From: Paracoccaceae bacterium
GTDB taxonomy: Bacteria; Pseudomonadota; Alphaproteobacteria; Rhodobacterales; Rhodobacteraceae
Assembly: GCA_014323795.1 (NCBI GenBank)
Contig: JACONK010000037.1
Coordinates: forward strand, 62,001 to 126,000
Direction: 5' to 3'
Length of the DNA: 64,000 bases
Part shown: positions 30,072 to 41,575 of the stretch, piece after piece
How positions within the stretch are numbered: position 1 is the first letter of the stretch
How the letters are laid out: the number at the start of each line of letters is the position of its first letter
The notes under the pieces: model-generated
Databases searched by the model: none
The model's input: the letters and a program-made list of their open reading frames with translations, nothing else
What the model was told of the DNA's origin: nothing
Made by a program: the position numbers and the translations under genes

Positions 30072-31069
30072 GCGAAAACGACATTAAACAGTTCCTGGCC
30101 AAAGCCGGTTGGGGACAAGCAGATCGCTCCGGTCTGGCAGGAGATGCTTCCAACCGGCGATACGAACGACTGGAACTAAACAGCACAAGGCGCATCCTGA
30201 TGATTGTCCCGCCGGATAAGGACGATAACATAAGGTCTTTTGTGCACATTACGAATATCCTGCGGAGCAGATGCCTGTCTGCACCCGAGATTTACGCCGA
30301 GGATGCCAACCGCGGCCTTGTGCTGATCGAAGATCTCGGGGATGACCTTTTTGCCCGGCTGGCAAAAGATTCTGAGACGGAAGCGCAGATGTATTCTGCC
30401 GCCGTCGGGCTTTTGCCGACGTTGGCAGATATCAACGATGTCACGAACATCCCGCCCTACGACATGGCCACCTATCAAAGGGAGGCCCGGCTGATCCTCG
30501 ATTGGTATATTCCGTCAGCAACAGGCAGGCCCGCCGATGCGGAGGCAGAGGCAGAGTTTCCCGATCTGATCGCTGCCGCTTGTGCGCCCGCTCGCACCGG
30601 CACGTTGGTTCTCCGTGATTACCATGCCGAAAACCTGCTTTGGCTGCCGAACCGGGAAGGCCACCAAAAGGTCGGCCTTCTGGACTATCAGGACGCCATG
30701 ATGGGAGACGCAGCCTATGATCTTGTTTCGCTTCTGGAAGATGCGAGACGGGACGTTTCAAAAAACCTTCAGGATTCTGAAATAAAACATTATTTAGCAT
30801 TAACCGGGGACACGGAAGCCGATTTCCTCCGTCGCTACGCAGCACTTGGGGCACAACGAAACATCAAGATCGTGGGAATCTTCGCACGGCTCTGTGTGCG
30901 GGACGGGAAGGCCCGCTACCCGGATTTTATCCCCCGCGTATGGCTGTATCTTCAGCAGGATTTGCAGCACCCGGCTCTGGAGCGACTCGCGAATTGGCTG
31001 GCCCGCCATGTCCCGGTACCGACATCCGCGATCATCGCCGCAGTCAAGGCCGGCAAAAATGCGGCCTGA
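30059..31069 (+). CDS. aminoglycoside-phosphotransferase-fold sugar kinase (AmgK-like)
   Basis: GDASNRRYERL...LVLRDYHAENLLWLPNREGHQKVGLLDYQDAMMGDAAYDLVSLLEDARRDV; GTG start, followed by a MurU-like gene. Confidence 0.85.
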   Translation: MAVVSENDIKQFLAKAGWGQADRSGLAGDASNRRYERLELNSTRRILMIVPPDKDDNIRSFVHITNILRSRCLSAPEIYAEDANRGLVLIEDLGDDLFARLAKDSETEAQMYSAAVGLLPTLADINDVTNIPPYDMATYQREARLILDWYIPSATGRPADAEAEAEFPDLIAAACAPARTGTLVLRDYHAENLLWLPNREGHQKVGLLDYQDAMMGDAAYDLVSLLEDARRDVSKNLQDSEIKHYLALTGDTEADFLRRYAALGAQRNIKIVGIFARLCVRDGKARYPDFIPRVWLYLQQDLQHPALERLANWLARHVPVPTSAIIAAVKAGKNAA

Positions 31070-31745
31070 GGCTGCCATGGTGTTCGCGGCAGGCTTCGGA
31101 ACGCGCATGAAAGCACTGACGCGGCACAGCCCGAAACCGATGCTGGACGTCGCCGGAAAACCCTTGCTGGATCACGCACTGGACCACGTCTTTGCTGCCG
31201 GGCTGAAAAAGGCAGTGGTGAACACGCATTACCTGGCCCCGGTGATAAAGGCACATTTGTCCGATTGGCCCGGTGTGGATGTTCTTCATGAAGCGGATAT
31301 CCTGGAAACCGGGGGAGGGTTGAGGAATGCGCTTCCGGTTCTGGGCCTGGGGCCAGTGGTGACCATGAACCCGGACAGCGTGTTTTTGGGACCAAATCCT
31401 GTCGTCAGCCTGCTGGAATCTGATGAAACTGCCAAAGCCCTTCTGCTTCTGGTTGAAAAACACAATGCGCCAGGATATACAGGGAACGGGGACTTTAATC
31501 TTCGCCCCAATGGCAGGATTACCCGCCGCCGCGGGGCAATCGCTGACTACATCTATACCGGTGTGCAAATTATTGACCCCGAGGGGATTGAGAGCGTTGC
31601 CGAACGGCAATTCTCTTTAAATGTTTTTTGGGATGACCTGCTGGCCAACGATGCCGTGCACGGCATCCTGTACCCCGGTCGCTGGATAGACGTCGGCACC
31701 CCGGATGGGCTGGCACGGGCCAATGCAGAACTGAGCGGCAACTGA
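31059..31745 (+). CDS. nucleotidyltransferase (MurU-like)
   Basis: AMVFAAGFGTRMKALTRHSPKPMLDVAGKPLLDHALDHV. Confidence 0.9.
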   Translation: MRPEAAMVFAAGFGTRMKALTRHSPKPMLDVAGKPLLDHALDHVFAAGLKKAVVNTHYLAPVIKAHLSDWPGVDVLHEADILETGGGLRNALPVLGLGPVVTMNPDSVFLGPNPVVSLLESDETAKALLLLVEKHNAPGYTGNGDFNLRPNGRITRRRGAIADYIYTGVQIIDPEGIESVAERQFSLNVFWDDLLANDAVHGILYPGRWIDVGTPDGLARANAELSGN

Positions 31746-34738
31746 TGTTTGACGCAAGCAAGGGTTCGCGTGTTTTTAGTATCCCGATGGGCCAGGATTT
31801 CGCCAGAACCTTTGCCCAAGGCCTCTTGCAACGTATCCAGGATCAGCCGCCTGAAGCCCTTGCGCGGACCCTTGTGCTGACCAACTCAAACCGGATGGGT
31901 ACCGCGGTCAAAACGGCACTGTCTTCTTCCGGTGCACGGCTTTTGCCACGTATACAGACCCTCGACCGGGTGCCGGACCTGCCGGAGTTCAGACTGGACC
32001 TTCCACCCAAAACCCCGGCACTGCGTCGTATGCTGATGCTTGCCCGGGCTACGGGAGCTTTTCTGGAGGCTGAGCCTGACGTGGCACCGCAATCAGCGCG
32101 GTTCAGTCTGGCGCACCTTCTCGCCCGATTGATGGACGAGATGCAGGCCGAAGGTGTCAGCACTGGTGACCTGCAGGACATAAACATAGACCGTTATTCC
32201 GAACATTGGGCGCGCAACTTGCGATTCCTGCAGATCATGGGGCAATACCGGGACAGCCGCCGTGGGTCGGACCCGCTGGATCGTCTGCGCCTGGGATCAC
32301 AGCAGCTTGCGGAACGCTGGCAGGCAAATCCGCCGGATACGCCAATCATCATCGCAGGCTCAACCGGATCCCGCGGGGCGACATCTGTTTTGATGAAAGC
32401 TGTTGCAGCACTGCCACAAGGGGCGGTTGTGTTGCCCGGATGGGATGATGTCCAGCCCGCACGGATCTGGTCAAAAATGACAACGGAAGATATCCTGCAG
32501 GATCATCCGCAGTCCATGCTCCAGGCCACATGCGGGCATTTGCGGATTAATCCCGCCCATCTGCCGGTTTGGACGCCCGAAGATACGTCCTTAAATCCAC
32601 GTAAAAAACTAATCTCACTGGCCTTAAGGCCAGCACCTTTCACCGATGACTGGCTGGCTGAAAGCCAGGGCATCAAAGCTGATCTCGACATTGCGCTTTC
32701 CGGCGTAGCACTGATGATCGCCTCAAATCCGAAGACGGAGGCGGATGGCATAGCCCTGCGGCTGCGTGCGGCTGTGGAGGATAGTCGGTCGGCTGTCCTG
32801 ATATCCCCGGACCGTAGCCTGACCCGCCGTGTCAGCGCAGCCCTGCGCCGGTGGGGAATTGAACCCGATGACAGTGCCGGATGCCCGCTGCAGCAAACAC
32901 CGCCGGCTGTATTTTGCCGCCTGATCGCAAGTTGTATCGGACAACCTCTGCGACCGGATGTGCTGACCGCCATACTAAAACATCCTATGGCCGGATCGTC
33001 TGACCGAAAGTCCAACCGAAAGCTTTTCAGCCGGTTGTTTGAGATACAGCATCTGCGCGGAGGCCCGCCGGAAATTCCTCTTTCTGACCTTAAGGCATGG
33101 GCGGAGCGTTCGGACGAAGAAGGTAAAAAATCAGAACGGATGGATTGGGCGGACTGGGTCATAACCGGGCTTTCGGGCCTGGGTGATCTGAAATCCGGCA
33201 CACTCGGAGATTTTGTGTTGGCACATATTCATGCGGCAGAGATGCTCGCCAGCCCCGAAGAAGCCGCTGGCAGTTGCACGTTATGGGCCGGATCGGATGG
33301 AGAGGGCCTTAGAGTGGTCTTTTCCGATCTTATGGAAGAGGACGCCGCAGCCGGCCTTTTGACTGCGCAAGACTACCGAAATCTGGTGCAAACGGTGCTT
33401 TCCGAACGCCAGTCCCGCACCGCACGGGTGCGGCACCCGAGCATTGCCATTTGGGGTACGCGGGAGGCGCGGGTGGAACAACGCGATCTCGTGATACTCG
33501 GCGGTCTCAACGATACGGTTTGGCCGGGGTCGGAAGAACCGGATCCCTGGCTGAACCGTGACATGCGAAAACAGCTTGGTTTGCCCACGGCAGATCGGCA
33601 AACGGGCCTTTCCGCCCACGACTTTCAGCAGGCATTTTGCGCACCATACATCATGATGACGCGGTCTGTTCGCGACGGGGAAGCACCGACAGTCCCGTCA
33701 AGATGGATTATAAGGCTTCTCAATCTTCTGATCGGTCTTGGTGAAGTCGGTCAGGCGGCCATTGACACAATGAAACGCCGGGGCCAGCCGTGGCTTCTGC
33801 GGTCGGCCCGGCTAGATAAATTATCCCTTCCCGTCCCGCTGTCGCCACGTCCGGCTCCGTGCCCTCCGGTTGATGCCCGGTTCAAAAAACTGTCTGTCAC
33901 GTCCGTCGAGAAACTGATCCGGGATCCGTATGCGATTTATGCAGAGCACAGCCTGCGGTTGCGAAAACTGCAACCGTTGCAAACTGATCCGGATGCCCGG
34001 ACACGTGGTATCGCACTCCACAATATTATCGAGGCTTTCAACACCATTTATCAGGAGACACTGCCCGCTGAACCTGAAAAACGATTTATGGAAGTTGCCG
34101 AAGACGTCTTATCCCGGTCCGTTCCCCGGGCGGGCCTGCGCCGAATATGGCTGATGCGTTTGGACCGCGTTGTGCACCACCTTATGGCGCAAGAGGCTGA
34201 CCGCCGGGCCGCCGGTGACATAGAGGGCCAGGAAGTATGGGGTGAACGACTAACGACTGACCCCATCATACGTCTGTATGGAAAGGCAGACCGGATCGAC
34301 CGCCTTACAGACGGTCGCGTCGCGATCTTTGATTACAAGGCTGGCGTGCCGCCGTCCCGGAAAGAAACAGAATATTTCAAAAAGCAACTGGATTTGGAAG
34401 CAGCGATTGCCGCAAGTGGCGGGTTCAGCCGGAAAGGCCCGGACGGGGATATGCAGGCAATCGCTGCTGCGGATGTCGCTTTTGTCGAATACATTGGCCT
34501 GTCCGGCCAGGGATTGACCGATGCCACGAAATCCGAGCGGCGGGTGATGACCTGCGAGGATACCGCCCGGATATGGGCGGGGTTCGAAGCCCTTGTGCGC
34601 AGTTATGCGGATGCAGGGCAGACCTTTCCATCCCGCCCGCGGATGCAAGGGCTCGACTACGCCTGTGATTACGATCACCTGGCACGAAAAGGAGAATGGT
34701 GGGAAAGTGACGAACCGACAAAGATTAATTTAGAATGA
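31745..34738 (+). CDS. addB: double-strand break repair protein AddB
   Basis: 997 aa, C-terminal nuclease motif GRVAIFDYKAG, overlapping addA. Confidence 0.95.
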   Translation: MFDASKGSRVFSIPMGQDFARTFAQGLLQRIQDQPPEALARTLVLTNSNRMGTAVKTALSSSGARLLPRIQTLDRVPDLPEFRLDLPPKTPALRRMLMLARATGAFLEAEPDVAPQSARFSLAHLLARLMDEMQAEGVSTGDLQDINIDRYSEHWARNLRFLQIMGQYRDSRRGSDPLDRLRLGSQQLAERWQANPPDTPIIIAGSTGSRGATSVLMKAVAALPQGAVVLPGWDDVQPARIWSKMTTEDILQDHPQSMLQATCGHLRINPAHLPVWTPEDTSLNPRKKLISLALRPAPFTDDWLAESQGIKADLDIALSGVALMIASNPKTEADGIALRLRAAVEDSRSAVLISPDRSLTRRVSAALRRWGIEPDDSAGCPLQQTPPAVFCRLIASCIGQPLRPDVLTAILKHPMAGSSDRKSNRKLFSRLFEIQHLRGGPPEIPLSDLKAWAERSDEEGKKSERMDWADWVITGLSGLGDLKSGTLGDFVLAHIHAAEMLASPEEAAGSCTLWAGSDGEGLRVVFSDLMEEDAAAGLLTAQDYRNLVQTVLSERQSRTARVRHPSIAIWGTREARVEQRDLVILGGLNDTVWPGSEEPDPWLNRDMRKQLGLPTADRQTGLSAHDFQQAFCAPYIMMTRSVRDGEAPTVPSRWIIRLLNLLIGLGEVGQAAIDTMKRRGQPWLLRSARLDKLSLPVPLSPRPAPCPPVDARFKKLSVTSVEKLIRDPYAIYAEHSLRLRKLQPLQTDPDARTRGIALHNIIEAFNTIYQETLPAEPEKRFMEVAEDVLSRSVPRAGLRRIWLMRLDRVVHHLMAQEADRRAAGDIEGQEVWGERLTTDPIIRLYGKADRIDRLTDGRVAIFDYKAGVPPSRKETEYFKKQLDLEAAIAASGGFSRKGPDGDMQAIAAADVAFVEYIGLSGQGLTDATKSERRVMTCEDTARIWAGFEALVRSYADAGQTFPSRPRMQGLDYACDYDHLARKGEWWESDEPTKINLE

Positions 34739-37700
34739 ACGGCTTCGGGGATGCAGTCGAGGCTCAGGTTCAGGCGTCCGATCCCGGCAATTCTACCTGG
34801 GTATGCGCTAATGCGGGATCGGGCAAAACCCGCGTCCTGACAGACCGTGTGGCACGCCTGTTGCTGCGCGGCACAGAACCGTCACGCATTCTGTGCCTGA
34901 CCTATACAAAAGCAGCCGCGTCAGAAATGCAGAACCGTCTGTTTCAGCGTCTCGGCGCATGGGCGATGATGCCTGATGAGAAGTTGCGTGAAACGCTTTA
35001 TACGCTCGGGGAAGAAGCAGCATCTACAGATGCGGAAAACTTGCGCCAGGCGCGAACGCTTTTTGCCAACGCACTGGAAACTCCGGGTGGCCTGAGGATC
35101 CAGACCATCCACTCTTTTTGCGACCATCTGCTGCGTCAGTTCCCACTGGAAGCGGGCGTTCCGCCGCAGTTTCAGACGTTGGAAGAGACGGCAGCGAAGC
35201 AGCTGCGCAGTAACATCCTGGATGAGATGTCCAATGACCAGGATGTGGCCCTTGTGGCTGATATGGCAAAGGAGCTGACGGGATCAGACATCGACGGCCT
35301 GCTGCAGGAAGTCGTGGCGAAACGCGATGTGTTGCGGGCTGACCGGGTCAGCCGGGTTTTCGGGTCAGAAGAACCCGATTCGACCAGCCAAATGACTTAT
35401 ATTCTTGGCACAGGGGATCGAGAGGCCATGAACCGCGTCGCCGAACACCTGGGTGCAAACGAAAAGCAGTCGGCGACCATCAGAGCCAGCGCTACAGAAA
35501 CGGACCCACGCGGGTTTGTTGATTTGGCAGAGCGCCTGTTTCTGAATAATACAGGTTCCAAAAGAGGCGCATTCTCCCCAAAGATAATTGGATCAACGAA
35601 AATCAGGGAACAGCATCCGGCAGATTTCGCGGCCTTCGACGCCATTGGTGACCGTGTCGCGAACACCCGCCGCGAACGGGCCGCCGGGCGTATGGCTGTT
35701 CGCGCATCACGTCTGGCAAATTTCGCAGAGCGCTTCCTTGAACGCTACGACTATGCAAAACTGCTGGCCGGGCAATTCGACTTTTCAGATCTGATCCGCA
35801 AAGTACTTTACCTGTTGGAAAACAGTGCATCCGCCCAGTGGATACTCTACCGGCTTGACGGGGGAATTGACCACGTTCTGGTGGACGAGGCGCAGGACAC
35901 GAGCCCGGAACAATGGCGCATCATCCTGAAACTGACCGAGGAATTCACCGCGGGCAATTCCGGTCGCGACAGGAAGCGAACCATGTTCGTCGTAGGCGAT
36001 GAAAAACAGTCAATCTACTCTTTCCAAGGTGCTGATCCGAAGATTTTTACTGAGATGCAAACTGCCTTTGGCGGTGATTTTCAGGCGATTGGATCGAAGC
36101 TTGTATCCGCCAGCCTTTTGCATTCCTTCCGTACGTCTGATCCGATTCTGAGGTTCATTGATGCCACCTTTCATGGCCCTGCCGGGGAGCATCTTCAAAA
36201 GCAGACGTTGCATCGGGCTGTGGATGTTGATCGGCCGGGCCGGGTTGATATTTGGCCTTTCATCGAAAAGCCTGAAGTGCCGGAAGAGGTACCGTGGTAT
36301 ACCCCCGTCGATACGCCGGATCCCGATGATCCGAAAAAAATACTTGCCCAACAGGTGGCACGGTGGATCAGATACCGGATTGATCGAAATACAGTCCTGC
36401 CCGGAACGAACAGCCCGATCAGCGCGGGTGATTTTCTGATCCTCGTCCAGAGGCGCAGCGTGTTCTTTAATCACGTGATCAGGGCACTCAAATCACATGG
36501 TGTGCCAGTGGCCGGGGCAGATCGCATGTGGATTGCGGATGAGCTCGCCGTAAAAGACATTTTATCGTTTCTGCGCTGGGCGGATTTACCCGACGATGAC
36601 CTGTCATTGGCAGAGGTCATGCGTTCCCCGCTGCTGGGCATGACCGAACAGGAACTGTTTTCCGTGGCGCACGGGCGAAAAGGTACGCTCTGGCAGGCGT
36701 TGCGCACCGATGATCGGTTTCAAAGCCAGCGTCGGGTCTTGTCGGATATCCTCGACAATGCCGACTTTGAACGCCCGTTTGAAATGATCACCCGTATCCT
36801 GACCCGTAACAAAGGCCGCGAGAAACTTGTGGCGCGACTGGGCGAAGAGGCGGAAGATGCAATTGATGAGCTGCTGACCCAGGCCCTGCGGTATGAGCAA
36901 ACCAATATCGTAACCCTGTCAGGGTTTCTGGCATGGTTTGACGCAGAGAACATCGTGGTGAAGCGCGAAATGGACCGCAGGCAGGATCAGGTGCGCGTCA
37001 TGACCGTGCACGGGGCAAAGGGGCTGGAAGCACCAATTGTCATCCTGCCCGACACGGCAAAACAGTTCGGTCGTTCTGACAGGGATGCGATCTTGCCGCT
37101 CGCAGAAGGCGGTTTTGTATGGCGAACGCCTTCCGGCGATGAGCGTGGCATAACGAGGCAGGAAATCGACGCGAAATCATCCCGATCAGATTTTCAGAAA
37201 GCCGAAAAGATGCGGCTTCTCTACGTTGCCATGACCCGTGCGGAACGGTGGCTGGTGATTGCGGGTGCAGGAGAGCGCGGCAACGCTCCGCAAGATTGCT
37301 GGTACGGTTTGATCGAGGAAACTTGCGAACGCGTTCCATCTATCGCCTGCCTTGACCCGATTCAGGAGCCTGTCATCGGCCGGATACGGTCGATGAGCAA
37401 AGGCTGGACGGACAAACCTTTTGACGGCCCGGTTAACGATGACCCATCTGTCGACCTGCCGGATTGGGCCCGGACACCGGTTCCGGCAGAGATCCGATAT
37501 CGACCGCTCAATCCATCCGGTTTTCCCGGGGCCAAATCTCTGCCAGGTGTGGAGGACCTGGACGAAGAGGCAGTCAAAAGGCGGGGTACGCAGGTTCACC
37601 TTTTGCTGGAACACCTGCCCGGTGTTCCGCACGAAATGCGCCGGACGGTGGCTGGACGGCTGCTGGCAGGCGACGCAGGCGCAGATTTGTCTGCCGCGTT

Positions 37701-38067
37701 GGAAGAGGCAGAGCACGTGATCGACACACCGAACCTGCAGTGGCTCTGGGCTGACCAGGCACTTTCCGAGGTGCCGATCACTGGTGAAATCCTGGGGCGG
37801 CGCGTGGAAGGTGTTGTCGACCGCCTCATCGTGACAGGTGACCACGTGATTGCTGTTGACTTCAAGACAAACCGGGTCGTTCCGGCTACGGCGGACGCCA
37901 TCCCGGAAGGCATCTTACGCCAACTTGGTGCCTATGATGCTGTCTTGCGCCAAATCTACCGGGAAAAGCCCGTTTCCGTTGGGGTTCTGTGGACAAAAAC
38001 AGCAGCCTTTATGATAGCGGACCGCAAGCTGATGTCCGCGGCTTTGGCAACTGTTCCGCTGTCTTGA
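34735..38067 (+). CDS. addA: double-strand break repair helicase AddA
   Basis: 1110 aa; ANAGSGKTRVLTDRVARLLL; HVLVDEAQDTSPEQW; DEKQSIYSFQGADP; RVMTVHGAKGLEAPIVILPDT; VIAVDFKTNR. Confidence 0.97.
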   Translation: MNGFGDAVEAQVQASDPGNSTWVCANAGSGKTRVLTDRVARLLLRGTEPSRILCLTYTKAAASEMQNRLFQRLGAWAMMPDEKLRETLYTLGEEAASTDAENLRQARTLFANALETPGGLRIQTIHSFCDHLLRQFPLEAGVPPQFQTLEETAAKQLRSNILDEMSNDQDVALVADMAKELTGSDIDGLLQEVVAKRDVLRADRVSRVFGSEEPDSTSQMTYILGTGDREAMNRVAEHLGANEKQSATIRASATETDPRGFVDLAERLFLNNTGSKRGAFSPKIIGSTKIREQHPADFAAFDAIGDRVANTRRERAAGRMAVRASRLANFAERFLERYDYAKLLAGQFDFSDLIRKVLYLLENSASAQWILYRLDGGIDHVLVDEAQDTSPEQWRIILKLTEEFTAGNSGRDRKRTMFVVGDEKQSIYSFQGADPKIFTEMQTAFGGDFQAIGSKLVSASLLHSFRTSDPILRFIDATFHGPAGEHLQKQTLHRAVDVDRPGRVDIWPFIEKPEVPEEVPWYTPVDTPDPDDPKKILAQQVARWIRYRIDRNTVLPGTNSPISAGDFLILVQRRSVFFNHVIRALKSHGVPVAGADRMWIADELAVKDILSFLRWADLPDDDLSLAEVMRSPLLGMTEQELFSVAHGRKGTLWQALRTDDRFQSQRRVLSDILDNADFERPFEMITRILTRNKGREKLVARLGEEAEDAIDELLTQALRYEQTNIVTLSGFLAWFDAENIVVKREMDRRQDQVRVMTVHGAKGLEAPIVILPDTAKQFGRSDRDAILPLAEGGFVWRTPSGDERGITRQEIDAKSSRSDFQKAEKMRLLYVAMTRAERWLVIAGAGERGNAPQDCWYGLIEETCERVPSIACLDPIQEPVIGRIRSMSKGWTDKPFDGPVNDDPSVDLPDWARTPVPAEIRYRPLNPSGFPGAKSLPGVEDLDEEAVKRRGTQVHLLLEHLPGVPHEMRRTVAGRLLAGDAGADLSAALEEAEHVIDTPNLQWLWADQALSEVPITGEILGRRVEGVVDRLIVTGDHVIAVDFKTNRVVPATADAIPEGILRQLGAYDAVLRQIYREKPVSVGVLWTKTAAFMIADRKLMSAALATVPLS

Positions 38068-38124
38068 CCATGTCCCGGGTCGCCGCTAGGTTCGGAATGA
38101 ATATCAGATTTGGGAGGCCGGTAT

Positions 38125-38445
38125 ATGGCAACTGTAACCGTCACAGACGATACCTTTGACGTCGAGGTGAGACATTCGGAAATTCCCGTTGTGGTTGATT
38201 TCTGGGCGGAATGGTGTGGCCCCTGCAAACAGATCGGCCCGGTGCTTGAAGAATTGTCCGATGATCTTGCCGGAAAGGTAAAAATCGCCAAGGTCAACGT
38301 CGATGAAAACCCGCATGCGCCTGCACAGATGGGTGTTCGCAGCATCCCGGCACTGTTTTTATTCAAGGACGGCAACATCGTATCGAACAAGACCGGTGCT
38401 GCCTCCAAGGCCGTATTGGCTCGTTGGATCAGCGACAACATCTAG
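38125..38445 (+). CDS. trxA: thioredoxin
   Basis: [33 protein letters not shown]. Confidence 0.97.
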   Translation: MATVTVTDDTFDVEVRHSEIPVVVDFWAEWCGPCKQIGPVLEELSDDLAGKVKIAKVNVDENPHAPAQMGVRSIPALFLFKDGNIVSNKTGAASKAVLARWISDNI

Positions 38446-38746
38446 GCCGCACTGAATTTCCCGAAAAAGCGTCGCGGCCCCGGGTGTAGTGACCGGAGAG
38501 TGCCCTCAACAGGCCCGCAAGGCGGTTGGCCCCCGCCAGGCTCCGGGGCGACAGTTTCCGCCACAAAAGTGCCGGAAGAATTCGAACAGCACAAAGCCGG
38601 CGCAAGGCTTAATCGGGGGTGAAGACGGGCAGCCCGGAAAAACCGACCCGGCCCTGCCGATAGTCACGCCTGAAATTCTGAACGGCTGCGATCAGACCAG
38701 CGTCAGGTATGGCGCGGGGGGCGTCACCACACCAATCGCGGCGTGC

Positions 38747-40009
38747 TTAACGTACCTTGCGCCGGAGCAGGTTCAGAAGGTCTTCGCTGGCTTTGCCATT
38801 CGGCTGAATGCCGTTGCGGCGTTGAAAATCGCTGATAGCATCAATGGTCCTTGGCCCGATGATCCCATCCGCATCTCCGATGTTGTAACCCGCTTCCAGC
38901 AGATGTTCCTGCACCTCGATCTTCTGGTCATACCTCAGTGCCCCGGGGCCGCGGGGCCATTCCCGCACGAAATTACCGCCGCCGTTGATCTTGTCCGCCA
39001 GGTGCCCGACGGCCAGCGCGTAGGAATTGGCGTTGTTGTAACGTTTGATGACAAAGAAATTATCGAAGACAGCAAACGCTGGCCCGTCCGAACCTGCGGG
39101 AAGGAAGATTGCCGCTTTACCGTGGTTCGGGACAGGCGCACCCCTCATTGACCGAACGCCCAGCTCATGCCACCGGGCCGGCGTTGCCGTCACCTTCAGC
39201 GAGGCATTTTCGTAGTTGAAGTTGCGAGGCAACTTCACCTCCACGCCCCAGGGCTGGCCTTTGCGCCAGCCGAATCTGCGCAGGTAGTTGGCAGTGGATG
39301 CCAGCGCGTCTGACGGATCATGTTCATCCCATACATCGCGGCGCCCGTCGCCGGTGAAATCCACCGCATAGGCCTCGTAACTTGTCGGGATAAATTGGGT
39401 ATGCCCCATGGCCCCGGCCCAGCTGCCCATCATCCGATCCGGTGTGATATCCCCTTTCTGGATGATTTTCAGCGCGGTCAGCAGTTGCCGGGTGGCAAAC
39501 TTCCGACGACGGCCTTCGTAGGCCAGGGTCGCGAGTGCCTCGATGATATTGATGTTACCCATATTGGTACCGTAAGAAGTTTCCAGCCCCCAGACCGCCA
39601 CCAGCACTGGCCATTCAACGCCATAGTGCTGTTCGATCCGGTGCAGCGTACTTTTGTACCTGCGCATCATCGCCTGCCCGTTTTTTACCCGTTTCGGGCT
39701 GGTTGCGGTATCCAGGTAATCCCAGATCTGGCGAGAAAACTCTGCCTGTTTGCGATCACGGGCGATCACGGTGCGGTTCAGGTTCAGCCCGCGAAAGGCA
39801 TGGTCATAGGTTCGTTCACTGATACCGCTGGCCAGAGCCTGGCCTTTGAATTCACGCACCCAACGCTGGAAACCGGCCTCCGTCATGGCCAACCGGATGC
39901 CGTCAACGCGGTGTCGATCAGGGTCAACTGCCATGTCAGTTTTCAATGCCCCCTGTGCCGTTGCCGCGATGCACAGTGCCACGATGCCTGATGAAATCGC
40001 TTTCCACAT
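38747..40009 (-). CDS. lytic murein transglycosylase (MltB type) with C-terminal peptidoglycan-binding domain
   Basis: [29 protein letters not shown]...[35 protein letters not shown]-terminal PG_binding_1-like repeat. Confidence 0.93.
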   Translation of the reverse strand: MWKAISSGIVALCIAATAQGALKTDMAVDPDRHRVDGIRLAMTEAGFQRWVREFKGQALASGISERTYDHAFRGLNLNRTVIARDRKQAEFSRQIWDYLDTATSPKRVKNGQAMMRRYKSTLHRIEQHYGVEWPVLVAVWGLETSYGTNMGNINIIEALATLAYEGRRRKFATRQLLTALKIIQKGDITPDRMMGSWAGAMGHTQFIPTSYEAYAVDFTGDGRRDVWDEHDPSDALASTANYLRRFGWRKGQPWGVEVKLPRNFNYENASLKVTATPARWHELGVRSMRGAPVPNHGKAAIFLPAGSDGPAFAVFDNFFVIKRYNNANSYALAVGHLADKINGGGNFVREWPRGPGALRYDQKIEVQEHLLEAGYNIGDADGIIGPRTIDAISDFQRRNGIQPNGKASEDLLNLLRRKVR

Positions 40010-40343
40010 AAAACGGTTCCTTCTTGTGCCTCTGTGGCGATCAGTATAGAGCGTTTGCTGCTGCCCGTGCAGGGTAAATTATCGGAGCCGTAAACCAATA
40101 CCTTTTTGTGCGCTGTACGGGCATGATCTTCTTCCACCTGCTTCAGAGGAGGGCCGAAACGGCCCGGATTGGCCCGGTCCCCCGGTTGATACAATCCCGG
40201 CAAAGGCCCGGACATTCCGAGGTTGCCACAACGGCCGCATGAACCGGAGGTGCCGTGCTGTCCTTGCCATGGGACAGGAGACACCCGCACCTGCTATAAC
40301 CCTGCATCAGGACAGTATAGCTCGCTACAAAAGAGAACGCCCC

Positions 40344-40643
40344 ATGAAAAAGCAAATGATCGGGCAGGGGGCCGGGCGATTTACCCCTGCAGAACGGCTG
40401 GAAAGGGCCCGGCCGGATACTTATGCGACAGAGGATTTCCCGGGCGATAAACTGTTTCTGTTCGGCACCACGCCTGTGGCTGCCGGTGTGTCATCTGTTG
40501 CGATGCTTCGATCACTGGTATTCTTCCCCATCTCCAACCCTGGGAGCAAACCGGTTTTGAAACGCCCCGTCCTGTCCGGATACGTTGCCCGGGGGCGGGA
40601 TGTCATGTTACCGCCCGCAGAAATTTTGGGTCGGGCATCCTAA
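40344..40643 (+). CDS. hypothetical protein
   Basis: Compositionally plausible ORF MKKQMIGQGAGRFTPAERLERARPDTYATEDFPGDKLFLFGTTPV..., no family recognised. Confidence 0.3.
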   Translation: MKKQMIGQGAGRFTPAERLERARPDTYATEDFPGDKLFLFGTTPVAAGVSSVAMLRSLVFFPISNPGSKPVLKRPVLSGYVARGRDVMLPPAEILGRAS

Positions 40644-41174
40644 ATTCCGGCCTTCACAGCGTTCACCAGGTGCGTCAGTGCATCCGCATACCGTCCGTTT
40701 GTACGCCGCCCATCGGCGTCAAATTCCGAATGTGCCCGGGAAATGGAAACCCTTGGTCCTTGCAGAACCTTCGGATTGAACGGGAGTCAGGCCGTGGCGC
40801 AGGGAATACTGCGACCATACACCGCTGCCCGTCCGGCTGCCGCCGACATGATTGCCACAGGCTTTTCCCGCCACAGGCATCGGCGACAGCCGACTGACCC
40901 AATCGAGTGCGTTTTTCAGAACCCCCGACAGGCCGGCATTGTATTCAGACACCGCAATCAATGTGGCATCGGCGACCTGCATCTGCCTGTGCAGCAGAAT
41001 CACCGATTCCGGCATGCCATCTGCCGCCAGGTCACCATCGTAGAGCGGCAGACGTAAATCACCGAACGCTGGATCACACGGACCAAACAGACGAACCGCC
41101 TCATGCAGTAATTTGGTGTTCAACGAAGCTGCCCGCAAAGAACCGGGGATACACAGGAGATCTGGATCGGACAT
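40640..41174 (-). pseudogene. NAD(P)H-dependent FMN reductase, frameshifted
   Basis: MSDPDLLCIPGSLRAASLNTKLL...IAVSEYNAGLSGVLKNALDWVSR, then KPVAIMSAAAGRA in another frame, SQYSLRHGL in another, and FNPKVLQGPRVSISRAHSEFDADGRRTNGRYADALTHLVNAVKAGI* at the end. Confidence 0.8.
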
Positions 41175-41575
41175 GATCAGGTATTCCCTTCCCTCTGGCT
41201 GTATAAAAACGCCAACATCTGCGGTATGGCAGGCGGCAAAGAGGTGCCACAAACACGTTGGGCAGAGTGTGGAAATACCACCTGCCCCTTGGCATGACTT
41301 AAAAAGATGAGCCGTGCAAATCCTGCCTTCAAAAAACATCCGGCGAAAGACAATGATGTCTTCTGCGAGGTTCGCGACTGTTTCTGCAAACATTCCCGCC
41401 AGGCGATCAGAACCCCATGCCGAAGCATAGGCCACAAGAGCCGGCTTCAGGGTGCCCCGGGCGCATTGATCCTGCGAGGGCGACACTCTCGCCATATCAG
41501 GCGCATGTAAAATGTAAAAGGTAACGAACCTTGGTAAAAGCGTCGGGATACGCCTGATACCCGGGCGGCGGGGGC

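Noticed and set aside
38447-38740. Possible gene between trxA and the transglycosylase
   Set aside because: No ORF with plausible composition or recognisable motif.
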